A stretch of DNA of 64,000 nucleotides from Saprospirales bacterium (GCA_016719895.1 JADJYG010000004.1:368608-432607), one strand, 5' to 3'; numbered from the stretch's first letter, positions 35,644 to 44,866 are shown. Notes: generated by a model from the letters alone, not told the origin. Made by a program: numbers and translations.

Positions 35644-36768
35644 TCATACCGTTGCTGCCGAACCGGCAGTTTCTTCCACCATATCCCACACGCCCGACCC
35701 TTCGCAGGATTGCAGCCAATCGTATTCATCCGCGACCTGGCCACTGCGAAGTTGATCCATATAATTTTTTAACCGTGTGCCAACCGGCCGGTGCCGTTCG
35801 TCCACTGGCGGCAATTCCATTTTTCTGTCGCGCCAGGTAATATCGCTCACATGGCTGACCACCGCAGCCGTACCGGCGCCAAAACATTCCTGTAAAGTGC
35901 CCCGCCAATAGGCATCGGCAATTTCCGCGATGCTCAGCTGGCGGTCCTCCATGGTATATCCCCAATCCTTTAAAAGCGTCATGAAGCTATCGCGTGTAAT
36001 ACCCCGGAGAATGGTTCCCGTTGTTGCCGGTGTAATCACCTTGTCATCCATAACGAAGAAAAGGTTCATCGTACCGACCTCCTGCACGTATTTTTTTTCC
36101 ACCGCATCCATCCACATGACCTGGTCATAACCCGCTTTTTTAGCGCGCTGAGCAGGCAAAAGGGAGGGGCCGTAGTTGCCGGCGCACTTGGCCTCGCCAA
36201 CGCCGCCTAGGGAGGCGCGGGTGAACACTTCTTCTACCCAAAGTTTTACCGGCTTCGGGTAATACGGTCCCACGGGGCCGGTAAAAATGATAAACTGGTA
36301 TGTTTCGGACGCATGCACACCGAAGTACTCGTCGGTGGCAAACATGATCGGGCGTACGTATAACGAATGCCCCTCCTGCCCGGGAATCCACTTGCGGTCC
36401 AGATCCACCAGCATACGCAAGCCCTGCAGGAACAGGTCTTCCGGAAGCAGCGGCATACACATCCGTTCGGCGGAGACATTCATACGCCGGGCGTGCAGGT
36501 CGGCGCGAAAAAGCACCGGTTCGCCTTTGCGCTTGGAAGCCTTCAAGCCTTCAAAAATACTCTGGCCATAATGCAAGGCCACGTTGGCCGGCGACATATC
36601 CATCCGGCGAAATGGCTCGATACGCGGATTCACCCATTGCTTGCCATTATAATCGACTATAAACATGTGGTCCGAAATCACTTTGCCAAAAGGAATATTG
36701 CCAAAGTCAACGGTATCGATCCGGGAATGCTCTGTAAGAGTTACGGGGATGGAATATTTATGGGCCAT
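35644..36768 (-). CDS. ilvE: Branched-chain amino acid aminotransferase
   Basis: The protein has 374 residues from the ATG at 36768; upstream ATG at 36834 would add 22 residues of poor similarity. It is a class IV PLP aminotransferase of the long BCAT type: HYGQSIFEGLKASKR, LYVRPIMFATDEYFGV, the PLP-lysine segment GGVGEAKCAGNYG, and QEVGTMNLFFV and ITPATTGTILRGITRDS. It interconverts Val/Leu/Ile with their 2-oxo acids using glutamate. The promoter lies in the palindrome at 36812-36831. Confidence 0.93.
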   Translation of the reverse strand: MAHKYSIPVTLTEHSRIDTVDFGNIPFGKVISDHMFIVDYNGKQWVNPRIEPFRRMDMSPANVALHYGQSIFEGLKASKRKGEPVLFRADLHARRMNVSAERMCMPLLPEDLFLQGLRMLVDLDRKWIPGQEGHSLYVRPIMFATDEYFGVHASETYQFIIFTGPVGPYYPKPVKLWVEEVFTRASLGGVGEAKCAGNYGPSLLPAQRAKKAGYDQVMWMDAVEKKYVQEVGTMNLFFVMDDKVITPATTGTILRGITRDSFMTLLKDWGYTMEDRQLSIAEIADAYWRGTLQECFGAGTAAVVSHVSDITWRDRKMELPPVDERHRPVGTRLKNYMDQLRSGQVADEYDWLQSCEGSGVWDMVEETAGSAATV

Positions 36769-36811
36769 GTTGGTTAGGACGTTTGCTGAATAAACATGGT
36801 TAATTTGCAAC

Positions 36812-36831
36812 GCAAAGTTATGTAACTTTGC
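36812..36831. promoter_or_regulatory. Palindromic divergent promoter/operator between ilvE and the 36981 gene
   Basis: The sequence GCAAAGTTA-TG-TAACTTTGC is a perfect 9-bp inverted repeat with a two-base centre. Each arm is a -7 box (TAACTTTG) reading outward: rightward at 36823-36830 and leftward in the other arm. It therefore can serve two divergent promoters and could also be bound by a dimeric regulator. -33 TTG elements are less clear. Confidence 0.55.
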
Positions 36832-36980
36832 CACAATCTAAAAATTTTATTTCAAACCCAAATTGCTTTATATAGCAATACCAAATTATTATTTATAACA
36901 AACCTTTTTAATGAGCAAATATATTTTCGGCGTTCGAGCCACTTCAAGCCGGTTTTTTCCAGATTAAAGCGCATTCCGCC

Positions 36981-37409
36981 ATGTTTTTTCAGAACGACCA
37001 GTTATTTCTGGCGCCCGAAGAAAATATTTTGAAACGGGCGAAAGGGAATTTTGCCAAACAGATCTTCGTCTTTGTGCTTTCGGAGCCAGAGCACCCGGGC
37101 AATGCCGGATTTCTGAAAAAAATACTGGTCGCCGCCGGCCTGGACCTCGACACAGACGCCTTACTTGTTGAAGTTTCTTCTTCCGACCGGGTTTCGTTTT
37201 TGCCGGCAGTAAAAGATAAACACGCCGGTCATATTTTGGTTTTTGGGCTCTCCCCAAAACAGCTGGGCCTGCATGCCGAAATCCCCACCTTTCTCCCCTA
37301 TCCGTTTTATGGCGCCACGTTCCTGTTCGCCGACAAATTATCCGTACTAGAACCCGATAAAACCCTCAAGGCAAAATTGTGGCAAGCCCTGCGGCAGCTA
37401 TTTTTGTAG
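36981..37409 (+). CDS. Conserved hypothetical protein
   Basis: I do not recognise this 142-residue protein. It is soluble, with alternating strand/helix segments (KQIFVFVLSEPEHPG, GFLKKILVAAGLDLDTDALL, HILVFGLSPKQLGL) and a conserved-looking PYPFYGATFLF region. It resembles the small alpha/beta proteins found near fabD in Bacteroidota, but I will not assign a function. It is transcribed from the palindromic promoter at 36812-36831 and is followed 39 bases later by fabD. Confidence 0.6.
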   Translation: MFFQNDQLFLAPEENILKRAKGNFAKQIFVFVLSEPEHPGNAGFLKKILVAAGLDLDTDALLVEVSSSDRVSFLPAVKDKHAGHILVFGLSPKQLGLHAEIPTFLPYPFYGATFLFADKLSVLEPDKTLKAKLWQALRQLFL

Positions 37410-37448
37410 GCCCTCTCCAACACACTAACGCACTAACGCACAACTATC

Positions 37449-38330
37449 ATGAAAGCATACGTTTTCCCCGGTCAGGGGTCGCAATTCGAAGGCATGGGCA
37501 AAGAGTTGTACGAAACCAACAGCGCCGCGAAAGAACTCTTCGAACAAGCCAACGCCATTTTAGGATGGCGCATCACCGACGTAATGTTCCAGGGCACCAA
37601 AGAAGACCTGACCCAAACCAAGGTTACCCAACCGGCTGTTTTCCTGGAAAGTATTGTCCGGGCGCGGATTGCCGGAACAGCCTTCCAGCCTGGCGCGGTT
37701 GCCGGCCACTCCTTAGGTGAATTTACGGCTCTCGCTGCCGCCGGAGCCTTGTCGTTTGCCGATGCGCTTCAATTGGTCAGTCAGCGCGCTTTTGCCATGC
37801 AGAAAGCTTGTGAACGCACCGAAAGCACCATGGCAGCTGTACTTGGTATGGAGGATGCCGTTGTTGAAAATATTTGCGCATCTATTACGGACGAGGTCGT
37901 GGTTCCGGCGAATTACAACTCGCCCGGCCAGCTGGTTATTTCCGGGTCTAAAAAAGGCATCGAAATGGCCGTGGCCAAATTGCAGGAGGCCGGCGCCAAA
38001 CGCGTCGTGGTGCTGGCGGTGGGCGGCGCTTTCCACTCGCCCCTGATGCAACCCGCACAGGACGACCTCGCAAAAGCCATCAACGCCACTGCATTCAAGC
38101 GCCCCGTTTGCCCGGTTTACCAAAACGTGCACGCCCGGCCGGTCAGCGACCCGGAAGAAATCCGCACAAACCTGATCGCCCAACTTACGTCGCCCGTCCG
38201 TTGGACCCAAACCATTGAAAACATGATAGCCGGTGGCGTTACCGAATTTATCGAAGTCGGCGGCGGCGGGGCCGTGCTGCGCGGCATGATCCGGAAAATC
38301 CATCGCGATGCCGCAACGGATGCGCTGTAG
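37449..38330 (+). CDS. fabD: Malonyl-CoA:ACP transacylase FabD
   Basis: The protein has 293 residues. It has FPGQGSQFEGMGKEL near the N-terminus, the nucleophile motif GAVAGHSLGEFTALAAAG with Ser in GHSLG, and the catalytic His in GGAFHSPLM. It transfers malonyl groups from CoA to acyl carrier protein for fatty-acid synthesis. The neighbouring genes are not fatty-acid genes, so it is not in a fab cluster. A tandem ACGCACTAACGCAC leader precedes the ATG. Confidence 0.96.
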   Translation: MKAYVFPGQGSQFEGMGKELYETNSAAKELFEQANAILGWRITDVMFQGTKEDLTQTKVTQPAVFLESIVRARIAGTAFQPGAVAGHSLGEFTALAAAGALSFADALQLVSQRAFAMQKACERTESTMAAVLGMEDAVVENICASITDEVVVPANYNSPGQLVISGSKKGIEMAVAKLQEAGAKRVVVLAVGGAFHSPLMQPAQDDLAKAINATAFKRPVCPVYQNVHARPVSDPEEIRTNLIAQLTSPVRWTQTIENMIAGGVTEFIEVGGGGAVLRGMIRKIHRDAATDAL

Positions 38331-38413
38331 TGTAAAAACAAATCCTGATGTGGTACTTGCATGACAAAAGAATTCTTCCATACATTCGTTGAAGATTGTA
38401 AAGTGAACACGAT

Positions 38414-38974
38414 ATGGCAACGAACGCGATTATCAAAAGCGGCCAAGTACTGATCGCTGAACCGTTTATGCTCGATCCGTATTTCCGGCGCTCGGTAGTT
38501 TTATTATGCGAACACCACGATCAGGGTACCATTGGCTTTATCCTCAATAAAAATATTGACATGAGAATAAACGACCTCATGTCCGATTTCCCCACCTTCG
38601 ACGCAGAGATATTTTACGGCGGTCCGGTCCAAACCGATACCCTTCACTACATGCATAATTTAGGCGAGCTGCTCGATGAAAGCGTCAAAATTGCCGAAGG
38701 CGTATGGTGGGGAGGCGATTTTGAAAAATTGAAATTCCTGGTCACCCAACAATTGGTGCAACCGTCCGATATCCGGTTTTTTGTCGGATATTCCGGTTGG
38801 TCATCCGGACAGCTGAAAGAAGAAATGGAGTACGGCTCGTGGGTACAAGGCGATATGGACGCCAATTACCTTTTTAAATTCAAACCTAACCGGCTGTGGA
38901 GGCATGTGATGTACAATAAAGGAAATGTATTCGAGGTCATTTCCGATATGCCGGAGCATATCAGCTGGAACTGA
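38414..38974 (+). CDS. YqgE/AlgH family protein
   Basis: The protein has 186 residues with the family N-terminus SGQVLIAEPFMLDPYFRRSVVLL (in parts), then EHHDQGTIGFILNK, FYGGPVQTDTLHYMH and RFFVGYSGWSSGQLKEEME. YqgE/AlgH proteins are widely conserved with unclear function; in Pseudomonas AlgH affects transcription. The last 14 bases overlap the convergent alpha-galactosidase gene. Confidence 0.93.
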   Translation: MATNAIIKSGQVLIAEPFMLDPYFRRSVVLLCEHHDQGTIGFILNKNIDMRINDLMSDFPTFDAEIFYGGPVQTDTLHYMHNLGELLDESVKIAEGVWWGGDFEKLKFLVTQQLVQPSDIRFFVGYSGWSSGQLKEEMEYGSWVQGDMDANYLFKFKPNRLWRHVMYNKGNVFEVISDMPEHISWN

Positions 38975-40736
38975 TCACTGGAGTGGCTTTATCCTCCAAA
39001 ATAATGGTCTCGAACGGCTGGATATCGATCCGGCCGTTTTTTGTTCCCGGAAGCCGGACGGTCGAGTGTTGCAGGTTGCAGTATGCCGTATACCGATGCC
39101 CATCGCGCTGAAATTCCAGCACATAGACATCTGTTACAGGCTCTTCGACGGACAATACAACGCTGCCCTGCCAGGTGAGCGCCTTTTCCAGTTCGCTTCG
39201 ATGTTCAGCTGTGTAGGCTCCTGCGTCGTCGGACGTGAACAACACGCTGCCCAACAAGGTGTTCACCGTCAGCAAAGTGTGTTGCTGCACAGGGGTCAGC
39301 CGTTGTCCTTCCCGGCGTAAAATAAACACATCCGGGTCGCTCCAAAATGCCCGCCCGTTCAGTTGCCAGCGTCCAAGTACAGAACGAAGGGCACTGCGCG
39401 TGCTCACCCGTTCGCGGTGCCGGAGCCAACCGAGTAACCGGTGCTCCCAGGACATATGCACGTCGCCGCCAACCCGGCAAATATCGGCCTGCCCAAACGC
39501 TGCGCCCAGCGGAACGCCACAGGCCAGCAGCTGCCGGTCGCCCGTCAGCCGGCGCAAAAACGCCATGGCATCCCACATGACCTGCCCGCGTGTTTTGCCG
39601 GGTGGCGGAGCAAGGCAAGCGGCAAATAAAAAGTCGAGCTTCACCAACTCATATCCCCACTGTTCAAGTATAATATGGAACACCCCGCTCAGATAATCCT
39701 GCACCCCGGGATGATAAAAATCGAGGGCAAAAAACCAGCCGCCCCACATGGGATTCCAGCCGGCCCGCAAGGGGCGTCCCCTGGAGTCTTTCAGCAGCCA
39801 GTCCAGATGCCGGCGCGCAAGGTCCGATTTGGCGCCAGCCACAAACGGCGCCAGCCACAAGCCCGGCGTGAGACCATAAGCCCTTATTTGCGTTGCGAGC
39901 TGCCCCATTCCGCCCGGAAATGCCGGCTTTACCGACCGCCAATCGCCCACAGCCGTTTGCCACCCGTCGTCAATCTGGCAATACCCGAACGGCAATCCGC
40001 TTGCGGCTATGGCCGCTGCATTTTTTAAAATAACCGCTTCCGAAATCTGTGTAAAATACCGGTACCAGCTCGTCCATCCGAGCGGCCGCACAGGTCTTTT
40101 TGCCTGCTGTTTATCTGGAATTGCGTATTCGACCCAGGCGTCAAAAAGTTCCGGAACCCGCCCTTCGCCAACCCAAAAGTCGAGGCCCGGGAAAGAATGC
40201 TCGAGGCGTAAACCACTCATGTCTTTTCGCACGGTGAGCACACCTGCCGGCTGGTCGAGTAAAAAAAGCGTAAAGCCGGTCTGCTCGTTTAGCGAGCCGA
40301 GAAACCAGGTTTTTGTTGCCCGGTCTGTGAGATATGTATAGGTCCAGGAATGCAAATGCCCTTTTGCATGCGGAATGCCGCCAATATGTTCGTCGCCGTA
40401 ATATCCCATAAACGGTTTTGCAGGCGTGCGGAGCGGTGGAATGGAGGCGGAGAACGGCACGGGGCGGCTTTCGCTCCAGGATTGGTAGCCGTTGGCGAAA
40501 AAACGCGCTTCAGGGCCATTGGGTACTCCGTCGAACTGGACGCCCAGGTCCAGCACCGAAAGATTCTCTTTAGGATGCAGAAAAAGGGTATAGCGATATC
40601 CGGCCGAGGCCTTTTCCCATGTAAAATCCACATAAAGTTCATCGAAGAAATTGGGGCGGTTGGGGTTCAGGACATAGCGTTTTTTCCCCCGGGAGGCTTC
40701 GATCTCCAAAAATGCCTGACGGAATTTTAAGCCCAT
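38961..40736 (-). CDS. Alpha-galactosidase, GH36
   Basis: The protein has 591 residues from the ATG at 40736; an upstream ATG at 40817 would add a non-homologous extension. The N-terminal beta-sandwich carries FFANGYQSWSE, and the catalytic barrel has PLGWTSWYRYFTQI, FGYCQIDDGWQ, LWLAPFVAGAKSDL, the nucleophile YELVKLDFLFA and the acid/base region ICRVGGDVH. There is no signal peptide, so it probably works in the cytoplasm on imported alpha-galactosides such as melibiose or raffinose-type sugars. It would fit with the sucrose pathway genes, though it is 30 kb away. Confidence 0.88.
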   Translation of the reverse strand: MGLKFRQAFLEIEASRGKKRYVLNPNRPNFFDELYVDFTWEKASAGYRYTLFLHPKENLSVLDLGVQFDGVPNGPEARFFANGYQSWSESRPVPFSASIPPLRTPAKPFMGYYGDEHIGGIPHAKGHLHSWTYTYLTDRATKTWFLGSLNEQTGFTLFLLDQPAGVLTVRKDMSGLRLEHSFPGLDFWVGEGRVPELFDAWVEYAIPDKQQAKRPVRPLGWTSWYRYFTQISEAVILKNAAAIAASGLPFGYCQIDDGWQTAVGDWRSVKPAFPGGMGQLATQIRAYGLTPGLWLAPFVAGAKSDLARRHLDWLLKDSRGRPLRAGWNPMWGGWFFALDFYHPGVQDYLSGVFHIILEQWGYELVKLDFLFAACLAPPPGKTRGQVMWDAMAFLRRLTGDRQLLACGVPLGAAFGQADICRVGGDVHMSWEHRLLGWLRHRERVSTRSALRSVLGRWQLNGRAFWSDPDVFILRREGQRLTPVQQHTLLTVNTLLGSVLFTSDDAGAYTAEHRSELEKALTWQGSVVLSVEEPVTDVYVLEFQRDGHRYTAYCNLQHSTVRLPGTKNGRIDIQPFETIILEDKATPVISSS

Positions 40737-40835
40737 AAAACGTATTTTGGGCAGCAAGTTAGGGAAATATACCTGCCTGAATGGGCGCCAACACCTACCT
40801 TTGTATCTGCATTTCATCTTTTATGCATCGCTGAT

Positions 40836-41339
40836 ATGACGATCCGTTTGTTTGCCTGCCTGCTCAGTGTGTCGGTTGGATACGCCTTTGCCCCGCCGCT
40901 TCCGGCGCAAAATGACGAAGAGATGGCGAAGGTGTTCAACTGGAAATTTCAATTGGTTGCACCGGACACCAGTTTTATCCCTATGGACGGCGAATCCGGC
41001 TGGGAAGAGCCGGGTTCCGAGGCAAAAGTAATTTGCATGGCCACGCCGGCGCCCTACACCCGCGTCGTGGAAGACTTTGCAGCCCTGCAGTCGGAGCCGG
41101 GCCAGGTTGTGCTGGATAAATCCTACGTTACCCTTGGCGGCGTCACCGGTTTGCTCCTCCTGTTGGAGTTTGCGCCGGTGGCCGGTGAAGAGACGGAATT
41201 AACCTACTCCCTGCTGTTTGCCCGCCCATATGGCGAAGTATCGCTACTGCTTAGCGCCCAATATCCTAAACCAGAACACGACCGCTTGTACGCCAAAATC
41301 CTGGCTTCTTTTGCCACCGTGCGCCAGATCAACGAATAA
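40836..41339 (+). CDS. Exported hypothetical protein
   Basis: The protein has 167 residues with a signal peptide (MTIRLFACLLSVSVGYAFA, then PPLPAQ) and a compact alternating strand domain; no family recognised. It carries a -7-like TACCTTTG (40796-40803) 33 bases upstream of the ATG. It ends one base before the rsmB ATG, so both are likely cotranscribed. Function unknown. Confidence 0.6.
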   Translation: MTIRLFACLLSVSVGYAFAPPLPAQNDEEMAKVFNWKFQLVAPDTSFIPMDGESGWEEPGSEAKVICMATPAPYTRVVEDFAALQSEPGQVVLDKSYVTLGGVTGLLLLLEFAPVAGEETELTYSLLFARPYGEVSLLLSAQYPKPEHDRLYAKILASFATVRQINE

Positions 41340-41340
41340 C

Positions 41341-42588
41341 ATGTCTGTCTTTAGTGCCGCAAACAAATTGCATCCCTTATTGGTACGTGCCGTTGCACAG
41401 GCGCTGACGGCTATATTTTTGGAAGGGCAGTATGCCGACAAGGTGATCGAGTTAGCGCTGCGGCAAAATCCGAAGGCAGGCAGCCGGGATCGCGCCTTCA
41501 TTGCAGAAACTACCTACGAGGTGGTTCGAAACTACAGGCTGTATGTGGAAATACTGGGCAAGGCGCCGGAAAACGAAGCCGGTTTTTGGAAGATGGCCGG
41601 TATCCACCACGTTCTCCGACACGATGCCGATACAACACAGGAGGTAGCCGTTTTGCCCGAATGGGCCGAGTTTAAGGGGCTTGATCCTCCCGCCATCCGG
41701 CGTAAGGCGGCTGCCCTGAAGCCGGTACGAAAAATCCGGGAAAGTATACCCGATTGGCTCGACGCCCTGGGGGAAGCCGAACTCGGCGAAAACTGGGATA
41801 CCGTGCTCCAGTGGCTCAACCGGCCGGCGCAGGTAGTGTTGCGCGCCAATCGCCTGAAAACCTCGCGAAGCGCGTTGCAGGCAGCCTTGCTTCGCGAAGG
41901 TATCGAAACCGAAGCACGGGGCGAGGCGGATGCACTCGTGCTGACCCGCCGGCAAAATGTGTTTCAATCCAACGTATTTAAAGACGGACGCTTCGAGGTG
42001 CAGGATTTCAGCAGCCAGCAAGTAGCGCCCCTGCTGGCGCCCGCCCCCGGCATGCGCGTGGTGGATGCCTGCGCCGGCGCCGGCGGCAAAACGCTGCACC
42101 TCGCGGCCCTGATGGAAAGCCGGGGGCAACTCATCGCCCTGGATACGCTCGCCTGGAAACTCGAAGCGCTGCGCCTGCGCGCCCGCCGGGCCGGCGCCTC
42201 CAACATCGAAACGCGCCCTATCGAAAACAAAAAAGTGATCAAACGCCTGTACGGCACAGCCGACCGGCTCCTGCTCGACGTGCCCTGCAGCGGCCTGGGC
42301 GTGCTGCGCCGCAACCCCGACACCAAATGGAAACTCCGGCCCGAAATGCTGGAATCTCTGCGCGCCGTCCAACAGGACATCCTGCAAGCGTACAGCCCCA
42401 TCGTCAAACCCGGCGGGCGGCTGGTTTATGCCACCTGCAGCATCCTGCCCTCCGAAAACGAAAAACAAGTGGAGGCCTTCCTTTCCAGCGAGGCCGGCAA
42501 AGATTTTACCCTGCTGCAACAACGCACCATCCGGCCGCAGGACGAAGGCTTCGACGGATTTTACATGGCCTTGCTGGAGCGAACGTGA
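41341..42588 (+). CDS. rsmB: RsmB/NOP-type rRNA cytosine-C5 methyltransferase
   Basis: The protein has 415 residues from the ATG at 41341, which starts one base after the preceding stop; an upstream in-frame ATG at 41218 is internal to the previous gene in another frame. The N-terminal NusB-like helical domain (about 1-150) is followed by the SAM domain: VVDACAGAGGKTLHLA (motif I), DRLLLDVPCSGLGVLRRNPD (motif IV with Cys) and LVYATCSILPSENEKQVEAF (motif VI with catalytic Cys). It methylates 16S rRNA. The gene ends at the edge of the accessory segment. Confidence 0.9.
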   Translation: MSVFSAANKLHPLLVRAVAQALTAIFLEGQYADKVIELALRQNPKAGSRDRAFIAETTYEVVRNYRLYVEILGKAPENEAGFWKMAGIHHVLRHDADTTQEVAVLPEWAEFKGLDPPAIRRKAAALKPVRKIRESIPDWLDALGEAELGENWDTVLQWLNRPAQVVLRANRLKTSRSALQAALLREGIETEARGEADALVLTRRQNVFQSNVFKDGRFEVQDFSSQQVAPLLAPAPGMRVVDACAGAGGKTLHLAALMESRGQLIALDTLAWKLEALRLRARRAGASNIETRPIENKKVIKRLYGTADRLLLDVPCSGLGVLRRNPDTKWKLRPEMLESLRAVQQDILQAYSPIVKPGGRLVYATCSILPSENEKQVEAFLSSEAGKDFTLLQQRTIRPQDEGFDGFYMALLERT

Positions 42589-42647
42589 GGCGGCGAGATG
42601 GCGGGCAGCTTCGATATTTTTCCAGGGAACATGCGGATACTACCGCG

Positions 42648-42803
42648 TCAGGGACCTATATTAGGATTAGAAACAGTTTTGCCCTCACTGTTTTTGCCAT
42701 CCAGGAACCATAATTGACATGCTGGCATTACTTCCATAATGATGCGATGCAACGCTTGCATGTCGCTGCGCTTTGGGTCAGGATGGCTAATAATATACGC
42801 TTT
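42648..42803 (-). pseudogene. Fragment of a DUF1801-type protein, cut by repeat A
   Basis: On the minus strand, the frame entering from the repeat reads KAYIISHPDPKRSDMQALHR, then IIMEVMPACQLWFLDGKNSE and GKTVSNPNIGP before a stop. This resembles the N-terminal third of DUF1801 (YdhG-like) proteins, where the phrase continues as NPNIGYG. The N-terminus is replaced by repeat A and the C-terminal two thirds are missing. It is most likely a dead remnant. Confidence 0.6.
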
Positions 42804-42928
42804 TATACCCGGCGGAAAGTGCTTTGCGAAAGTGCTGATCCCGCGCACATTGTCGGCGTGACTGCGAGTCACGCCGACAATAGACCAATTGCTTCCACTT
42901 TTTCGCAAACCACTTTCCGCTGGGTATA
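42804..42928. repeat. 125-bp palindromic repeat, copy A
   Basis: The copy starts TATACCCGGCGGAAAGTG and ends CACTTTCCGCTGGGTATA, giving imperfect ~28-base terminal inverted repeats. A central 33-base hairpin (42849-42881: ATTGTCGGCGTGACT, loop GCG, AGTCACGCCGACAAT) has a perfect 15-bp stem. By direct comparison it is identical over all 125 bases to the reverse complement of copy B at 46348-46472. Confidence 0.92.
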
Positions 42929-42950
42929 TTTATTCTTGTATGTCCATTTT

Positions 42951-43454
42951 TTATTCATTCCTGGATAAAGTTGTCAACAGATTTTCCAAATTGCTCATTG
43001 ACATCTTGAATCCTTCTGTAAAGCCCATTTCAATCATTTTTTCCATGCGGGCAAGGGATTCATTGTAAATAGTAATTCTGACTATTGTCATTCCCTCTTG
43101 TTCGCTGAAAGTGTAATCCCAATCAGAGCCCGGCAATTCTGGATTTTCATCTTTGTCGGCAAAAGCGTTAAACATTTTGAAATTTGTTTTCGGGGTAATG
43201 GAAGTGTATTTCTGAATTGACCAACGTTCTTGTCCTTCCGGGCTTACCATTGCATAAAATCTTCGCCCGCCAACTTTGAAATCCATGTACTTTGTTTTTG
43301 ATGTCCAGGGTCTGGGCGCCACCCATTGGTCAAGAAATTCGGCTTTGGTAAAAGCATCCCACACCAGCGAAAGATCGGCATCAAATTCCCTGGTTATAAG
43401 TACCGTTTTTGCTGTTTTGTCAACGGTAAAATCAAATAGCAAGTTCTTTTTCAT
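42951..43454 (-). CDS. SRPBCC/AHSA1-family protein
   Basis: The protein has 167 residues and an AHSA1-like START-fold: TVLITREFDADLSLVWDAFT, then ALVKPEFLDQW-type EFLDQWVAPRPWTSKTKYMD, GRRFYAMVSPEGQERW and EGFKMSMSNLENLLTTL. Such proteins are usually cotranscribed with an ArsR-type repressor. Here the natural partner lies across an IS insertion: the ATG at 43454 overlapped the ArsR stop as ATGA before the insertion. Expression may now depend on readthrough or an IS promoter. The ligand is unknown. Confidence 0.88.
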   Translation of the reverse strand: MKKNLLFDFTVDKTAKTVLITREFDADLSLVWDAFTKAEFLDQWVAPRPWTSKTKYMDFKVGGRRFYAMVSPEGQERWSIQKYTSITPKTNFKMFNAFADKDENPELPGSDWDYTFSEQEGMTIVRITIYNESLARMEKMIEMGFTEGFKMSMSNLENLLTTLSRNE

Positions 43455-43538
43455 TTTTTTACGCTTTTTAATTCTACTTTGTCAAATTAAATAAATATTT
43501 AATTTTAGCCATTTTCAATCGTATGAGCCTACCCGTCA

Positions 43539-44657
43539 GTGAAAAAAATAACGAACTATGCTTCGGCCTATAAGGGTTACTGTGTGTGTGGCACCAAAAA
43601 CAATATGAGCCACTGTGAAGAATACTTGAAAGGTCTGTTTCACGATTGCAAAAGCAATATCGAACGTATGCAGGAGCGGATTCCGGAGAGCGATTATCAA
43701 AACCTTCAACACTTTATCAGTCACTCCCCGTGGGATTGGCAAGGTGTGATGGGAGAGGTATGCCGCCAGATGGCCGCCAGTTTTGCTCTTTTGCGCCAAG
43801 ATGTGCCCTGCGGTTTGATCCTGGATGAAAGCGGCTGGGAGAAATCGGGCAAGAAAAGCGTTGGAGTCGCCCGGCAGTATATTGGTAATGTCGGCAAGGT
43901 TTCCAATGGTCAGGTTGGGGTATTTACAGCCTTGTGCAAAGCAGACAAAGTGGGTTTAGTTGGAGGCCGTCTTTATTTGCCTAAAGAATGGACCAATGAC
44001 CCTCAACGTTGTAATGAAGCAAAGATACCTGGGCATGAGCAGCATTACCGAACCAAGCCCGAACTGGCCATTGAGTTAATCAAAGATTTAGTTGGCAATG
44101 TAAGTTACGATTGGGTTGGAGGATGCACAATACGGCAATTCTCCCACATTACGGGCTTTTTGCAGCAACAAAGCAAACCATTTGTCCTGGATGTGGGCGA
44201 AGGACTGGGTGTTTATCTGAGTGACCCGGAGCCATACCTGCCTATAAAAGAAGAAGGAAGGGGCCGTACCCCAACCAGGTATAAAAGCGATCAAAGGCCG
44301 GTATTGCTAACAAACCTCATCAATACCATAACTGATGATCAATGGCAAACACTAACCTACCGCAAGGGAACCAAGGGCCCCTTAAAACGGCAGGCCGTAC
44401 TTTTGGATGCTTGGGTATGGGATGTCGATCATGAAGATAAGCCCGAAGCCTTGGCCCTCCTTATTTCCAGAGAGTTGGACGGCTCGGAAATAAAATTCAG
44501 CCTCTGTTTTCACTCCCAAAACCCATCACATTGCCAAATGCCCTCTATCGCCAAATGCAACGATACTGGGTGGAAAGAGCCTTTCAAGATGTCAAAGAAC
44601 AACTCGGTCTACATCAATATCAGGTACGTTCCTGGGTGGCTTGGTATCACCATGTAG
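43539..44657 (+). CDS. IS701-like transposase, N-terminal part
   Basis: The frame has 372 residues, starting with GTG at 43539; ATG at 43605 (MSHCEEYLKG) is an alternative. It has IS701/DDE_5 features: FISHSPWDWQGVMGEVCRQM, the first catalytic Asp in CGLILDESGWEKSGKKS, and ARQYIGNVGKVSNGQVGVFT (second region around VSYDWVGGCT). From about 44517 the frame is wrong: the conserved C-terminal segment with the catalytic Glu is in the -1 frame. Restoring one A in the CAAAAC at 44513-44518 would join them. Confidence 0.85.
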   Translation: MKKITNYASAYKGYCVCGTKNNMSHCEEYLKGLFHDCKSNIERMQERIPESDYQNLQHFISHSPWDWQGVMGEVCRQMAASFALLRQDVPCGLILDESGWEKSGKKSVGVARQYIGNVGKVSNGQVGVFTALCKADKVGLVGGRLYLPKEWTNDPQRCNEAKIPGHEQHYRTKPELAIELIKDLVGNVSYDWVGGCTIRQFSHITGFLQQQSKPFVLDVGEGLGVYLSDPEPYLPIKEEGRGRTPTRYKSDQRPVLLTNLINTITDDQWQTLTYRKGTKGPLKRQAVLLDAWVWDVDHEDKPEALALLISRELDGSEIKFSLCFHSQNPSHCQMPSIAKCNDTGWKEPFKMSKNNSVYINIRYVPGWLGITM

Positions 44658-44866
44658 CCCTGACTATGATGGCACTTCATTATATTATTCACACCCGAAT
44701 AGAACAACAAGATGAGTTACCTCTATTATCCTGTTCAGATGTCAAAGTAATCCTTGCTAAAACACTCTCCAATAAACTCAATTCCACTGCCGGATTGAAC
44801 CAGGCTATTCGGCAACGACATCGCCAGCGGCAGGCTGACATGGACCGGTATGCAAATTATTCCTAA
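44531..44866 (+). CDS. IS701-like transposase, C-terminal part (shifted frame)
   Basis: This 111-residue frame contains the transposase end with the catalytic Glu in RYWVERAFQDVKEQLGLHQY, then VRSWVAWYHHVALTMMALHY. It is the continuation of the upstream transposase after a -1 shift. The joined protein would be about 440 residues, normal for IS701. A programmed shift is possible but the A4 run is weak for that. Confidence 0.8.
   Translation: MPNALYRQMQRYWVERAFQDVKEQLGLHQYQVRSWVAWYHHVALTMMALHYIIHTRIEQQDELPLLSCSDVKVILAKTLSNKLNSTAGLNQAIRQRHRQRQADMDRYANYS

Larger units (their letters stand above)
42589..42950. other. Start of the accessory segment: gene fragment and 125-bp repeat
   Basis: About 360 bases without an intact gene. 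It holds the DUF1801-like fragment at 42648-42803 on the minus strand and repeat copy A at 42804-42928. The first 60 bases after rsmB show nothing recognisable. Confidence 0.6.

Noticed and set aside
42804..42928. CRISPR repeat or riboswitch in the 125-bp element
   Set aside because: It occurs only twice, far apart and inverted; no spacer array and no RNA-family motif.
44513..44518. Programmed -1 frameshift in the transposase
   Set aside because: CAAAAC is a weak slippery site, and similar single-base homopolymer breaks affect unrelated genes in this window, so a sequence error or decay is more likely.
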